In this document: positions 51,595-61,293 of the stretch, in pieces
Layout: each line of letters begins with the position of its first letter
How positions within the stretch are numbered: the first letter of the stretch is position 1
NCBI RefSeq assembly: GCF_008312885.1
Contig: NZ_VSSO01000002.1
Location: 171,642-235,641 of the forward strand
Direction: 5' to 3'
DNA length: 64,000 nucleotides
Source: Lolliginicoccus suaedae
GTDB lineage: Bacteria > Actinomycetota > Actinomycetes > Mycobacteriales > Mycobacteriaceae
Made by a program: the position numbers and the translations under genes
Notes under the pieces: generated by a model
What the model was told of the DNA's origin: nothing
The model's input: only the letters and a program-made list of their open reading frames with translations
Databases searched by the model: none

Positions 51595-53478
51595 ATGGAC
51601 GAGTTCTACAACGAGGCCGGTGAGGTTGCACTCACACTGGAGGCGACTCTTGTGAACTGCGTCGAGCAGCACTCCCGCAGCAATGCGGAGGACCTCGCGT
51701 ACCGCTACATCGACTACTCGCGCGATCGTGACGGCGAGGTCAACGAGCTCAACTGGGAGCGCTTCGGCGTGCGGGTGCGCGCGATCGCCAGCCGGCTCCA
51801 GCAAGTGTCGAACAAGGGCGACCGCGTCGCGATCCTCGCGCCCCAGGGGCTTGACTACGTCGTCTCCTTCTTCGCGGCGATCCACGCCGGAAACATCGCG
51901 GTGCCGCTCTTCGACCCGGACGAGCCTGGCCATACCGATCGGCTGCACGCGGTGCTCGGCGACTGCGAGCCCGCAGCGATCCTGACCGGCACCAAGTCGG
52001 CAGCGGGCGTGCGCCAGTTCTTCCGCTCGCGCCCCGCGAGCGAGCGCCCCCGCATCATCGCCGTCGATGCCATCCCGGACTCGCTCGAGGAATCATGGCA
52101 GCTGCCTCACCCCTCGCTCGATGACATCGCTTACCTGCAGTACACCTCCGGATCCACCCGGGTTCCCGCCGGCGTGGAGATCACCCACCGCGCGGTGAGC
52201 ACCAACGTGCTGCAGATGTGCGCCTCGCTCGGATTGACCGAGGAATCCCGCGGCGTCACCTGGTTGCCGCTCTTCCACGACATGGGCCTGCTCACCGTCA
52301 TCCTCCCGGCATTCGGTGGCAAGTACATCACCATCATGTCGCCCCGCGCGTTCGTGCAGCGCCCGTACCGCTGGATCAAGGAGCTCGCCGCCGAGAGCGA
52401 CGGGGCCGGCACGTTCGCGGCCGCGCCGAACTTCGCGTTCGAGCATGCCGCGCTGCGCGGCGTGCCGAAGGAAGGCGAGACCCTCGATCTCAGCCACGTC
52501 ATCGGCCTGATCAACGGCAGCGAGCCCGTCACTCCGGCATCGATGCGCAAGTTCAATGACGCGTTCGGCCCCTACGGGCTGCCGAAGACGGCGATCAAGC
52601 CGTCCTACGGCATGGCCGAGGCCACCCTGTTCGTCTCCACCCCGAACCAGGATGACGAGGCGCATGTCATCTATGTCGACCGGGACGAGCTCAACGCCGG
52701 GCGCATCAAGCGGGTGCGCTCCGACGCGCCGAACTCGGTCCCGCAGGTCTCGTGTGGCCACGTATCGGTCAGCCAGTGGGCCGCGATCGTTGACCCGGAG
52801 ACGGGCAAGGAGCTCCCCGACGAGCGCGTGGGGGAGATCTGGCTCCACGGCGACAACATCGGCCAGGGCTACTGGCACCGGGAGCAGGAGACCGAGGAGA
52901 CGTTCCACAACAAGATCACCGACCGCCTCCCCGAGGGCAGCCACACCGAGGGCACCAGCCTCGAGGCGAACTGGATGCGCACGGGCGACTACGGCGTCTA
53001 CATCGACAACGAGCTCTTCATCACTGGCCGGGTGAAGGACCTCGTCATCGCGGACGGCCGCAACCACTACCCCCAGGACCTCGAGAACTCCGCGCAGGAA
53101 GCAAGCTCCTCGCTGCGCCCCGGCTTCGTGGCCGCGTTCGCCGTGCCCGCGAACCAGCTGCCCCAGGCCGTGTTCGACAACCCCCTCAGCGGCGTCGACC
53201 TTGATCCCGAGGACACCTCCGAGCAGCTCGTCATCGTCGGCGAGCGCGCTCCCGGCGCGGGCAAGGCCGATCCGGTGCCGATCGCCGAGGAAGTGCGCGC
53301 CGCAATCGCGTCCCGCCACGGCGTGACCGCGCGCGATGTGCTGCTCGTGCCCGCCGGCTCCATTCCTCGTACGTCCAGCGGCAAGATCGCCCGGCGTGCC
53401 TGCAAGGCCGCCTACATCGATGGCACCCTTCGTGGAGGCCACGCCCAGACCGCGTTCCCCGACACCATGAGCGAGTGA
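51595..53478 (+). CDS. fadD32: Long-chain fatty-acid AMP ligase FadD32
   Basis: A 627-residue adenylating enzyme (ATG 51595, GAGGGAGAGGC upstream). FAAL motifs: [21 protein letters not shown] (P-loop), [44 protein letters not shown] and the C-terminal catalytic Lys in [13 protein letters not shown]. It forms meromycoloyl-AMP and transfers it to the N-terminal ACP of Pks13. It is the first gene of the condensation operon fadD32-pks13-accD4 (Rv3801c-3799c). The stop overlaps the pks13 start (GTGA). Confidence 0.96.
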   Translation: MDEFYNEAGEVALTLEATLVNCVEQHSRSNAEDLAYRYIDYSRDRDGEVNELNWERFGVRVRAIASRLQQVSNKGDRVAILAPQGLDYVVSFFAAIHAGNIAVPLFDPDEPGHTDRLHAVLGDCEPAAILTGTKSAAGVRQFFRSRPASERPRIIAVDAIPDSLEESWQLPHPSLDDIAYLQYTSGSTRVPAGVEITHRAVSTNVLQMCASLGLTEESRGVTWLPLFHDMGLLTVILPAFGGKYITIMSPRAFVQRPYRWIKELAAESDGAGTFAAAPNFAFEHAALRGVPKEGETLDLSHVIGLINGSEPVTPASMRKFNDAFGPYGLPKTAIKPSYGMAEATLFVSTPNQDDEAHVIYVDRDELNAGRIKRVRSDAPNSVPQVSCGHVSVSQWAAIVDPETGKELPDERVGEIWLHGDNIGQGYWHREQETEETFHNKITDRLPEGSHTEGTSLEANWMRTGDYGVYIDNELFITGRVKDLVIADGRNHYPQDLENSAQEASSSLRPGFVAAFAVPANQLPQAVFDNPLSGVDLDPEDTSEQLVIVGERAPGAGKADPVPIAEEVRAAIASRHGVTARDVLLVPAGSIPRTSSGKIARRACKAAYIDGTLRGGHAQTAFPDTMSE

Positions 53479-56400
53479 CGTTGACCCCAGAGCAGATGTC
53501 CGTTTCCCAGCTGGTCGATTGGCTCCGCCAGTGGGTGGCGACCGCTACCGGTCAACCGCTCGACCAGATCTCCGCCGAGCGCCCCATGGAGGAGTTCGGG
53601 CTGTCCTCGCGCGATGCGGTGGCGCTCAGCGGCGAGGTCGAGGAACTGCTCGGCATCACTCTCAGCGCTACGGTCGCATACGAGAACCCGACGATCGGGG
53701 CGCTCGCCAAGCGCATCATCGAGGGCCCGCCCCCCAGCACGGACACCGACTCGGACACCCTCGAGGAGCGGCCGCGGCCGATCGGTCACGTGGACATCGC
53801 CATCGTTGGCCTCGCGACCCGCTTCCCCGGTGGCGCGAGCACCCCGGAGCAGATGTGGACGCTGCTCGCGGAGGGCCGCAACGCAGTCACTGATCTCCCC
53901 GCGGGCCGCTGGGACGAGTACTCGGGCGATCCCGTCATCGCGGCCGCGCTCGCCTCCACCCCCACCTTCGGTGGCTACCTCGACGACGTGAAGGGCTTCG
54001 ACCACGAGTTCTGGGCCATGTCGCCGCTCGAGGTGGAGAACGTCGACCCGCAGCAGCGCATCGCCCTCGAGCTGACCTGGGAGGCGCTCGAGAACGCCCG
54101 TATCCCGGCCAGCGGCCTCAAGGGCCGCCAGGTCGGCGTGTTCATCGGCAGCTCCGCCAACGACTACAGCCTCCTCACCGCGAGCGACCCCACCACCGCG
54201 CACTACTACGCGCTCACCGGCACAGCCTCATCGATCATCCCCAACCGGGTCTCCTACACCTTCGATTTCCGTGGCCCCTCGGTCTCGGTGGACACGGCCT
54301 GCTCGTCGTCCCTCGTCGCCATCCACCAGGCGGTGCAGTCGCTGCGGCTCGGCGAGTCCGACATGGCGATCGCCGGTGGCGTGAACATGCTGCTCACCCC
54401 GGCCGCGACGCTCGGCTTCGGGCAGATCGAGGGCGTGCTCGCACCCGACGGGCGCATCAAGGCCTTCTCGTCCGACGCCAACGGCATCGTCCGCGGCGAG
54501 GGCGGTGGCCTCGTGGTCCTCAAGCGCCTCGACGAGGCAGAGGCCGCCGGTGACCAGATCCTCGGCGTCATCAAGGGCTCGGCCGTCAACTCCGACGGCC
54601 GGTCCAACGGCCTCACCGCCCCCAACCCGGAGGCGCAGGTCGCGGTGCTGCGCGCCGCGTATCGCGACGCCGGTATCGCCCCGAGCCAGGTCGACTACGT
54701 CGAGGCCCATGGCACCGGCACCCTGCTCGGCGACCCCATCGAGGCCGATGCCCTCGGGCGCGTCCTTGGCCGCGGGCGCGACGAGATGCTGCCCACCCTG
54801 CTCGGCTCGGCGAAGACCAACTTCGGCCACCTCGAGTCCGCCGCCGGCGCGGCCGCGCTCATCAAGGTCCTGCTTTCCTTCCAGCATGACCTCATCCCGG
54901 CCACTATCAACTTCGCCGGCCCCAACCCCTACATCCAGTTCGATGACGCCAAGCTCGAGGTCGTCGACGAGATCCGCGAATGGCCCCGCTACTCCGGCAA
55001 GGCCACCGCGGGCGTATCCGGCTTCGGCTTCGGCGGCACCAACGCGCACATCGTGGTCCAGGAATACGTGCCCGACGCCCGGCCCGAGCCTGGCCCCAGC
55101 GACATCCCGGTGCTCGCCGACGGCCCCTACATCTTCCCGCTCTCGGGCGGCCTGCCGTCGCGGCGCCGCCTAGCAGCGAAGAAGCTCCTCGAATGGCTCG
55201 AGGACGGCGCTGGCCAGGACGTGGACCTCGCCTCCCTCGCGCGCAGCCTCGCCAAGCGCAACCACGGGCGATCCCGCGCCGCCGTGGTCGCCGCCAACCG
55301 CGACGACCTGCTCGCCGGGGTGCGCGCGATAGCCGAGGGCAAGCCGCGCCCGGGCGTCTTCTCCTCCGACGCGCCCGCGGCCGACGGGCCCGTGTGGGTG
55401 TTCTCCGGCTTCGGCTCCCAGCACGCGGGCATGGGCCGCGCGCTCTACGAGTCCAGCCCTGTGTTCGCGGCCCGCATCGACGAGATCGACGCGCTGCTCA
55501 TCGACGAGGCCGGGCACAGCGTCAAGGACATGTTCTTCGACGAGAGCTTCCGCTACCAGGTGGAGACCGCGCAGCTCGCGATCTTCGCCATCCAGGTAGC
55601 CCTCGCCGCCACGCTGCGCGAGGCCGGGGCGCGCCCCGCCGCGGTGCTCGGGCACTCGCTCGGCGAGGTCGCCGCCGCAGCCGTCTCGGGCGGGCTCAGC
55701 GTGGAGGACGCCGCACGGGTCATCACCGCCCGCGCCCGCCTCATGGGCGAGACCGAGGCCGCCGTCACCGACGACAACATCCGCCGGATGGCCCTCGTCG
55801 AGTACTCCGCCGACGAGCTCGCTGCCATGCGCGACGAGTATCCCGCCGTCGAGATCTGCGTCTACTCCGCCCCCACCCAGACCGTCATCGGCGGCCCGGA
55901 CGCCGAGGTGCAGGCGATCGTGGCGCGCGCCGAGGCCGAGCAGAAGCTCGGACGCGTCCTCGACACCAAGGGAGCCGGCCACACCGCGCAGATGGATCCC
56001 ATCCTCGGCGAGCTCACCGCCGAGATCATGGGCATCGACGCCCGCCCGCTCGAATGCGCCGTGGCGTCCTCCGTCCACGAGGGAACCGTCTTCCCGCGGG
56101 GCCACGCCCCCATCCACGGCGAGGACTACTGGACGAAGAACATGCGCTACACCGTGTTCTTCACCAATGCCGTCCAGAACACTGTTTCCGCCGGGCACAC
56201 CACGTTCGTGGAGCTCGCCCCGCATCCCGTGGCGCTGATGTCCGTCGCCGCCTCCGCGTTCGCCAGCGGCCTCGTCGAGCCCCAGCTGATCTACACCCAG
56301 AACCGCAAGGAGGACAGCGCCGCCACCCTCGCCGGCGCGGTCGCGCAGCTCTACGTCCACGGCCATCCCGTGGCACTCGATCGCATGGTGGCGCCCGGTC

Positions 56401-58415
56401 CCTACGCCGAGCCGCCCCGCACCGCCTGGTTGCGCCGCGAGCACTGGACCGCCGCCCGCGCGAGCAGCGGCGGCGACCAGCGCATGCCCGGTGCGCACGT
56501 GGCCCTGCCCGATGGCCAGCACGTCTGGGAGGTCCAGGCCCAGGCCGTCAACGACATCGACGCGCTCATCCAGGCCGCCGCGCGCGAGGTGCTCAGTGAC
56601 GTCACGCTCGGCGCGGTCATCTACCACGCCGGCCTGCCGAGCAGCGGAACGCTCACCACCATGATGCACCCGCACCCCGGTGGCGCGTCGCTGCGCGTCT
56701 TCGGCAGGCAGGGCGAGGACTTCGCGCTGCTCGCGGACGGTGTCGTCACCGCCGGCGGACCGCTCAGCGCGCCCGAGACATTCGCCCGCCCCGGCAGCAC
56801 CGAGCCCGTCGCGCGCGCCACCGCCGCAGCGGATGAGCCCACCGAGCTCCCCGGCCAGGCCCCGGAGAAATGGGACCCCGCCAGCGGCGAGCCCGTCCGC
56901 GAGCGCCTCACCCGCATCATCGCCGAGGCCATGGGCTACGCCGCCGAGGACCTGCCCGCCGAGATCTCCCTCGTCGAGCTCGGCCTCGACTCACTGATGG
57001 CCGTGCGCATCAAGAACCGCGTCGAGCACGAGTTCAGCATCCCGCAGCTGCAGATCCAGGCGCTGCGCGACGCCAGCCTCGACGACGTCGAGAAGTACCT
57101 CGTCTACGCGATCGAGAACCCGGACAAGGTCGCCGAGGTCGCCGCCCAGCAGCAGACCGGCGCCGCTCCCGTCGACGTGGCCACCATCGCGGAAGCCACC
57201 CCTGGTGAAGCCCCCTCCGAGGAAGCCACTGCGGACAGCGCCCCGTCCGAGGCCGCGGATGCCAGCAGGGACGATGCCAGCGCTGCTCCCGGCGAAGCAC
57301 CCAGCCAGGCCACTGACCAGCGCAGCGTCACCGAGGCCGCCGGGCTCGACGTGCCACCGCGCGACGCCGCGGAGCGCCTCGCGTTCGCCCAATGGGCCAC
57401 CATCACCGGAAAGTCCGCAGGCGGCATCTTCAACCCGCTGCCCGCGATCGACGATGCCACCGCCAACAGGCTCGCCGAGCGCCTCTCCGAGCGTGCCGGC
57501 GGCGAGATCACCGTTGAGCAGCTGCGCGCCGCACCGAACCTCGAGCGGCTCGCCGACCTCGTGCGCGACCACCTCGAGGGCGATGTCGGCCTCGTGCGCA
57601 CCCTGCGGCCTCGCAAGGACGGCAGCACCCGCGTCCCCGTGTTCGTGTTCCACCCGGCCGGCGGATCGACCGTCGTCTACGAGCCACTGACCAAGCGGCT
57701 CCCCGCCGACGTGCCCGTCTACGGCTTCGAGCGCATCGACGGCCCCCTCGAGGAGCGGGTCGATCACTACCTCCCCGCGCTCCGCGAGATCCAGCCACGC
57801 GGGCCATACGTCCTCGCCGGATGGTCATTCGGTGGTGCCCTCGCCTACACCATGGCCCACCGCCTGCGCGCCGAGGGCGAGGAAGTAGCACTGCTCGGGC
57901 TGCTCGACACCGTGTTCCCGTCCGAGCCGATCCCCGACACGCCCGAGGAGATCGAGCTGCGGTGGAAGCGGTTCGCCGACTTCGCCAAGGTCAACTACGG
58001 GTTCGAGCCCGAGCTGCCCATCGACAAGCTCGTCACGACCGATGATGCCGGCCAGATCCGCATCATGCTCGATCAGCTCAAGGGCACCAACCACACCATC
58101 AGCGGTGGCATCATCGAGCACCAGCGCGCCTCCTACCTCGACAATCGTGCCGCGTGGAAGCTCCAGCCCCGCGACTACGACGGAGCAGTAGTGCTATACA
58201 AGGCCGAGCGAATGCACGATGGTGCCGTGCAGCTCGAGCCACGCTTCGCCAACATCGCTCCAGACGGTGGATGGGGACACGTGGCGCAGCGCCTCGAGGT
58301 CGTGCAGCTCACCGGTGATCATCTCGGTGTGGTCGATGAGCCTGTCATTGCCCGTGTCGCCGAGCACCTCTCTGGCAAGCTTGACGAGATCGAAGCCCAC
58401 CGTTCCCCAGAGTGA
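53475..58415 (+). CDS. pks13: Polyketide synthase Pks13
   Basis: A 1,646-residue type I PKS from GTG 53475. Domains: N-terminal ACP ([11 protein letters not shown]; Ser near residue 44), ketosynthase with Cys276 in [11 protein letters not shown] and the EAHGTGT/NFGHLE His residues, acyltransferase with Ser728 in [10 protein letters not shown], second ACP with Ser1173 in [10 protein letters not shown], an Ala/Pro/Glu-rich linker, and thioesterase with Ser1451 in [12 protein letters not shown]. It condenses meromycoloyl (on ACP1) with carboxyacyl-CoA from the AccD4 carboxylase to the alpha-alkyl-beta-keto mycolate and releases it to trehalose by the thioesterase. Orthologue of Rv3800c; slightly shorter than the 1,733-residue M. 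tuberculosis form. Confidence 0.97.
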   Translation: MTLTPEQMSVSQLVDWLRQWVATATGQPLDQISAERPMEEFGLSSRDAVALSGEVEELLGITLSATVAYENPTIGALAKRIIEGPPPSTDTDSDTLEERPRPIGHVDIAIVGLATRFPGGASTPEQMWTLLAEGRNAVTDLPAGRWDEYSGDPVIAAALASTPTFGGYLDDVKGFDHEFWAMSPLEVENVDPQQRIALELTWEALENARIPASGLKGRQVGVFIGSSANDYSLLTASDPTTAHYYALTGTASSIIPNRVSYTFDFRGPSVSVDTACSSSLVAIHQAVQSLRLGESDMAIAGGVNMLLTPAATLGFGQIEGVLAPDGRIKAFSSDANGIVRGEGGGLVVLKRLDEAEAAGDQILGVIKGSAVNSDGRSNGLTAPNPEAQVAVLRAAYRDAGIAPSQVDYVEAHGTGTLLGDPIEADALGRVLGRGRDEMLPTLLGSAKTNFGHLESAAGAAALIKVLLSFQHDLIPATINFAGPNPYIQFDDAKLEVVDEIREWPRYSGKATAGVSGFGFGGTNAHIVVQEYVPDARPEPGPSDIPVLADGPYIFPLSGGLPSRRRLAAKKLLEWLEDGAGQDVDLASLARSLAKRNHGRSRAAVVAANRDDLLAGVRAIAEGKPRPGVFSSDAPAADGPVWVFSGFGSQHAGMGRALYESSPVFAARIDEIDALLIDEAGHSVKDMFFDESFRYQVETAQLAIFAIQVALAATLREAGARPAAVLGHSLGEVAAAAVSGGLSVEDAARVITARARLMGETEAAVTDDNIRRMALVEYSADELAAMRDEYPAVEICVYSAPTQTVIGGPDAEVQAIVARAEAEQKLGRVLDTKGAGHTAQMDPILGELTAEIMGIDARPLECAVASSVHEGTVFPRGHAPIHGEDYWTKNMRYTVFFTNAVQNTVSAGHTTFVELAPHPVALMSVAASAFASGLVEPQLIYTQNRKEDSAATLAGAVAQLYVHGHPVALDRMVAPGPYAEPPRTAWLRREHWTAARASSGGDQRMPGAHVALPDGQHVWEVQAQAVNDIDALIQAAAREVLSDVTLGAVIYHAGLPSSGTLTTMMHPHPGGASLRVFGRQGEDFALLADGVVTAGGPLSAPETFARPGSTEPVARATAAADEPTELPGQAPEKWDPASGEPVRERLTRIIAEAMGYAAEDLPAEISLVELGLDSLMAVRIKNRVEHEFSIPQLQIQALRDASLDDVEKYLVYAIENPDKVAEVAAQQQTGAAPVDVATIAEATPGEAPSEEATADSAPSEAADASRDDASAAPGEAPSQATDQRSVTEAAGLDVPPRDAAERLAFAQWATITGKSAGGIFNPLPAIDDATANRLAERLSERAGGEITVEQLRAAPNLERLADLVRDHLEGDVGLVRTLRPRKDGSTRVPVFVFHPAGGSTVVYEPLTKRLPADVPVYGFERIDGPLEERVDHYLPALREIQPRGPYVLAGWSFGGALAYTMAHRLRAEGEEVALLGLLDTVFPSEPIPDTPEEIELRWKRFADFAKVNYGFEPELPIDKLVTTDDAGQIRIMLDQLKGTNHTISGGIIEHQRASYLDNRAAWKLQPRDYDGAVVLYKAERMHDGAVQLEPRFANIAPDGGWGHVAQRLEVVQLTGDHLGVVDEPVIARVAEHLSGKLDEIEAHRSPE

Positions 58416-58428
58416 GGAGCTGCCGCGC

Positions 58429-59973
58429 GTGAACACGACAGCCGAGAAGCTTGCCGACCTGCGTGCACGCCTCGACAAGGCCCAGGATCCAGGTAGCCCC
58501 CGCGCTATCGCCAAGCGTGACGAGAAGGGCCTGGCCTCGCCACGGCAGCGCATCCACGCGCTGCTCGACCACGGCAGCTTCGTGGAGATCGGGGCGCTCG
58601 TCAAGGCACCGGGCTCCGCCGACAACCCCTACGGCGATGGCGTCGTTGTCGGTCACGGCCTCATCGACGGTCGACCGGTAGTCGTGTTCTCCCACGACCA
58701 GACCGTGTTCGGCGGCAGCCTCGGCGAGATGTTCGGCCGCAAGGTCTGCGCCGCCCTCGACATGGCGCTCAAGGCCGGCTGCCCCGTCATTGGCATCAAC
58801 GACTCCGGCGGTGCCCGCGTGCAGGAAGCCGTCACCTCGCTCGCCTTCTACGCCGAGATCGGGCGGCGCCAGATCCAGCTCTCCGGGCTCGTGCCGCAGA
58901 TCTCCGTCATGCTCGGCAAGTGCGCCGGCGGGGCGGTATATGGCCCGGCCATCACTGATTACATCGTGGCCGTCGAGGACCAGTCCTACATGTTCATCAC
59001 CGGCCCCGAGGTGATCCGGGCCGTCACCGGCGAGCACATCTCCGCCGAGGAGCTCGGCGGCGCCCGCAAGCAAGCCGAGTACGGAACCGTCCATCACGTC
59101 GCCTCCACCGAGGCCGACGCCTTCGCCTGGGTACGCGGGCTCCTTGGCTACCTGCCGTCGAACTGCAACGAGCCCGGCCCCATCGTCAACCCCGGCCTAG
59201 AGCCGGAGAAGACCGACGCCGACATCGCGCTCGACTCGTTCATGCCCGACGCCGACAACTCGGCCTACGACATGCACGACATCCTCCGCAACATCTTCGA
59301 CGATGGCGAGTTCACCGAGATCTCCCCGGATTTCGCCCGCAACCTCCTCGTCGGCTACAGCCGCATCGACGGCCGCACCGTCGGTGTGCTCGCCAACCAG
59401 CCGTTCCACCTCAGTGGCGCCCTCGATATCGACGCCGCCGAGAAGGCAGCCCGGTTCATCCGCTTCTGCAACGCCTTCGAGATTCCCATCGTGTGCGTCG
59501 TCGACGTCCCAGGCTTCCTGCCCGGGCTCGAGCAGGAGCGGCAGGGCATCATCCGCCGCGGCGCGAAGATCCTCAACGCCTACCTCGAGGCCGACGTGCC
59601 CAAGGTGACCGTCGTCGTGCGCAAGGCCTACGGCGGCGGCTACGCCGTGATGGGCTCCAAGAACCTCGGCGCCGACCTCAACTTCGCCTGGCCCACCGCG
59701 CGCATCGCCGTCATGGGAGCCGAGGGCGCCGTGGTGCTGCTCAAGCGCAAGGAGCTCGCCGAGGCTGGGGAGCGTGCCCCCGAGGTGCGGCGCAAGTTCA
59801 TCGACTACTACAACGAATTCGTCGCCACCCCCTACATCGCGGCCGAGCGCGGCTACATCGATGCGGTCATCGCCCCGTCCGACACCCGCCTCGAGCTGCG
59901 GCGTGCCCTGCGCGCGCTGCGCGACAAGACAGTGCAGCGACCGGTGAAGAAGCACACCCTGCATCCGGGCTGA
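58429..59973 (+). CDS. accD4: Acyl-CoA carboxylase carboxyltransferase subunit AccD4
   Basis: A 514-residue carboxyltransferase, GTG 58429, 13 bp after pks13. The crotonase-like N and C halves are visible: [51 protein letters not shown] in the N-domain and [58 protein letters not shown] in the C-domain, which holds the oxyanion holes. With AccA3/AccD5/AccE it carboxylates long-chain acyl-CoA to the 2-carboxyacyl-CoA used by Pks13. Orthologue of Rv3799c. It ends the condensation operon. Confidence 0.95.
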   Translation: MNTTAEKLADLRARLDKAQDPGSPRAIAKRDEKGLASPRQRIHALLDHGSFVEIGALVKAPGSADNPYGDGVVVGHGLIDGRPVVVFSHDQTVFGGSLGEMFGRKVCAALDMALKAGCPVIGINDSGGARVQEAVTSLAFYAEIGRRQIQLSGLVPQISVMLGKCAGGAVYGPAITDYIVAVEDQSYMFITGPEVIRAVTGEHISAEELGGARKQAEYGTVHHVASTEADAFAWVRGLLGYLPSNCNEPGPIVNPGLEPEKTDADIALDSFMPDADNSAYDMHDILRNIFDDGEFTEISPDFARNLLVGYSRIDGRTVGVLANQPFHLSGALDIDAAEKAARFIRFCNAFEIPIVCVVDVPGFLPGLEQERQGIIRRGAKILNAYLEADVPKVTVVVRKAYGGGYAVMGSKNLGADLNFAWPTARIAVMGAEGAVVLLKRKELAEAGERAPEVRRKFIDYYNEFVATPYIAAERGYIDAVIAPSDTRLELRRALRALRDKTVQRPVKKHTLHPG

Positions 59974-60010
59974 TCTGGCCGCTGGGTTGGCTCGCGGCTG
60001 CCCCTGCCGC

Positions 60011-60080
60011 CAAACGCACCCGAAACGGCTAAACGCGATAGCAAATTCCTGGGAATCCCGGGAGTTTCTATCGCGTTTGG
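60011..60080 (+). repeat. 70-bp repeat element, copy 2
   Basis: Outer flank CAAACGCACCCGAAACGG (60011-60028) then core arms AAACGCGATAGCAAA (60031-60045) and TTTCTATCGCGTTT (60065-60078) with one base inserted in the left arm. It lies between the convergent 3' ends of accD4 and the SRPBCC gene. Confidence 0.85.
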
Positions 60081-60160
60081 TGTTTGGTACCTCGTCGTGG
60101 AGCACGTGGCGGCTGGCCAACTCTTCCTCCCGAAAGGTGGAAGGCTCTGTCGATCAGCCC

Positions 60161-60664
60161 TTATCGGCAGGCATCCGCGGCTTGGGCGTAGTACTCCTTG
60201 AGCTCGGGGTAGTAGTCGTCGAAGCTCGGAGCGGGGGATCCCGCGATGGAAGCGACGAGATTGTCGAGGTAGTACTCCCACCCGGGGCCGGTCCCGCTGA
60301 CGGAGTCGAGATCGTCGACATGCTGGGTGAAGGTCAGCAGCGTTCCCTCGCTATCGGTCGTCAGGCGGGCTTCGAGCCGCCAGCTCCCGTACTCGTCCTC
60401 CGCGGATACGGCGAGCAAGCGCGGTGGCTCGCACTTGTCGATCCGCATGCCGATGGCCGGGCCCTCGTCCTCGAACGTCATCGTGACCATGATCGTGTTG
60501 CCGGGCGCCGCGTCGCCCGTCCAGGTTCCGAACCAACGGCCTGTTCGCTCCGGTTCGGTGATGCTGGCCCACACGTCGTCGATGTCCGCGCGGAAAGATC
60601 GCGTCAGTACCAGGTCGGGGCCGAGCGCTGTCGCGATCACCCGCCCGGTCGGTGTCTTCGTCAT
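60161..60664 (-). CDS. SRPBCC (AHSA1-like) domain protein
   Basis: A 167-residue START/Bet v1-fold protein. Typical AHSA1 pattern: LVLTRSFRADIDDVWASITEPERTGRWFGTWTGD near the start, then TFEDEGPAIGMRIDKCEPPRLLAVS and LLTFTQHVDDLDSVSGTGPGWEYYLDNL. Such proteins bind hydrophobic ligands. The start overlaps the stop of the ArsR gene by 4 bp (60661-60664), so the two are one operon. ArsR-SRPBCC pairs are common in actinobacteria and are usually of unknown role. Confidence 0.85.
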   Translation of the reverse strand: MTKTPTGRVIATALGPDLVLTRSFRADIDDVWASITEPERTGRWFGTWTGDAAPGNTIMVTMTFEDEGPAIGMRIDKCEPPRLLAVSAEDEYGSWRLEARLTTDSEGTLLTFTQHVDDLDSVSGTGPGWEYYLDNLVASIAGSPAPSFDDYYPELKEYYAQAADACR

Positions 60665-61041
60665 GCTGAGTTCCTCTTCTCCTGCTGGTCATGGGTTTGC
60701 TGGTCATCGGTTCTCGTGCTGCGCCGGTCGCGCTGGGTCCGGTAGACCTCTGTCCCCAGGGCATCGAGCGCCTGCGACCAGCTGAACCGGAAGCCAGCGA
60801 GCCAGCGATCGAGCTCCTGCAGCGGACGGGCATCGAGGTGGTAGACGCGGGAACGGCCGTCGTTGGCGCCGGGGGATTCCGAGACAAGCCCGCACTCGCG
60901 CAGGATCCGGAGATGCCGACTGACGGCGGGCCTGCTGATGGGGAACTGGTCGGCGATCTCGCCCGCGGTCAGGGATGCCTCCCGGAGCATCTCCAGGATC
61001 TCCCGGCGAACCGGGTCCGCGACCGCGTGGGCTACCTTCAC
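60661..61041 (-). CDS. ArsR-family transcriptional regulator
   Basis: A 126-residue winged-helix repressor from GTG 61041. AVADPVRREILEMLREASLTAGEIADQFPISRPAVSRHLRILRECGLV is a classic ArsR HTH, followed by the wing GRSRVYHLDARPL. There are no metal-ligand cysteines of the ArsR/CadC type, which suggests an organic or redox ligand. A 6-bp-arm inverted repeat (61051-61066) lies in its promoter. The C-terminus is Gln/Arg rich. It is co-transcribed with the SRPBCC gene. Confidence 0.9.
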   Translation of the reverse strand: MKVAHAVADPVRREILEMLREASLTAGEIADQFPISRPAVSRHLRILRECGLVSESPGANDGRSRVYHLDARPLQELDRWLAGFRFSWSQALDALGTEVYRTQRDRRSTRTDDQQTHDQQEKRNSA

Positions 61042-61050
61042 CCAACTAAT

Positions 61051-61066
61051 GTAACTAAACAGTTAC
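61051..61066 (-). promoter_or_regulatory. Candidate ArsR operator
   Basis: GTAACT-AAAC-AGTTAC, an inverted repeat with 6-bp arms, 9 bp upstream of the regulator's GTG. Confidence 0.65.
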
Positions 61067-61170
61067 GCATATGTCTAGAGGTGGCGGTCGGCATCACTAG
61101 CGGCACTGGATGCGCTGGGCGGCCGGGCGGCCATTTAGCCCTGGCGTGGGGCTCGCGGCCCACGCTCGTG

Positions 61171-61241
61171 CCAAACGCACCCGAAACGGCCAAACGCGAT
61201 AGAAACGCCCCGGGATTCCCGGAAGTTTCTATCGCGTTTGG
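61171..61241 (+). repeat. 70-bp repeat element, copy 3
   Basis: Outer flank CCAAACGCACCCGAAACGGC (61171-61190) then core arms CCAAACGCGATAGAAAC (61190-61206) and GTTTCTATCGCGTTTGG (61225-61241), a 17-bp perfect inverted repeat around an 18-nt loop. It is in the same orientation as copy 2, about 1.16 kb away, with the ArsR/SRPBCC module between them, and lies 52 bp after the emb stop. Confidence 0.9.
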
Positions 61242-61293
61242 CGTTCAGCGACCCGTGCGGACCAGTGACGACCCGGAAGCCACCACTCGCCGC

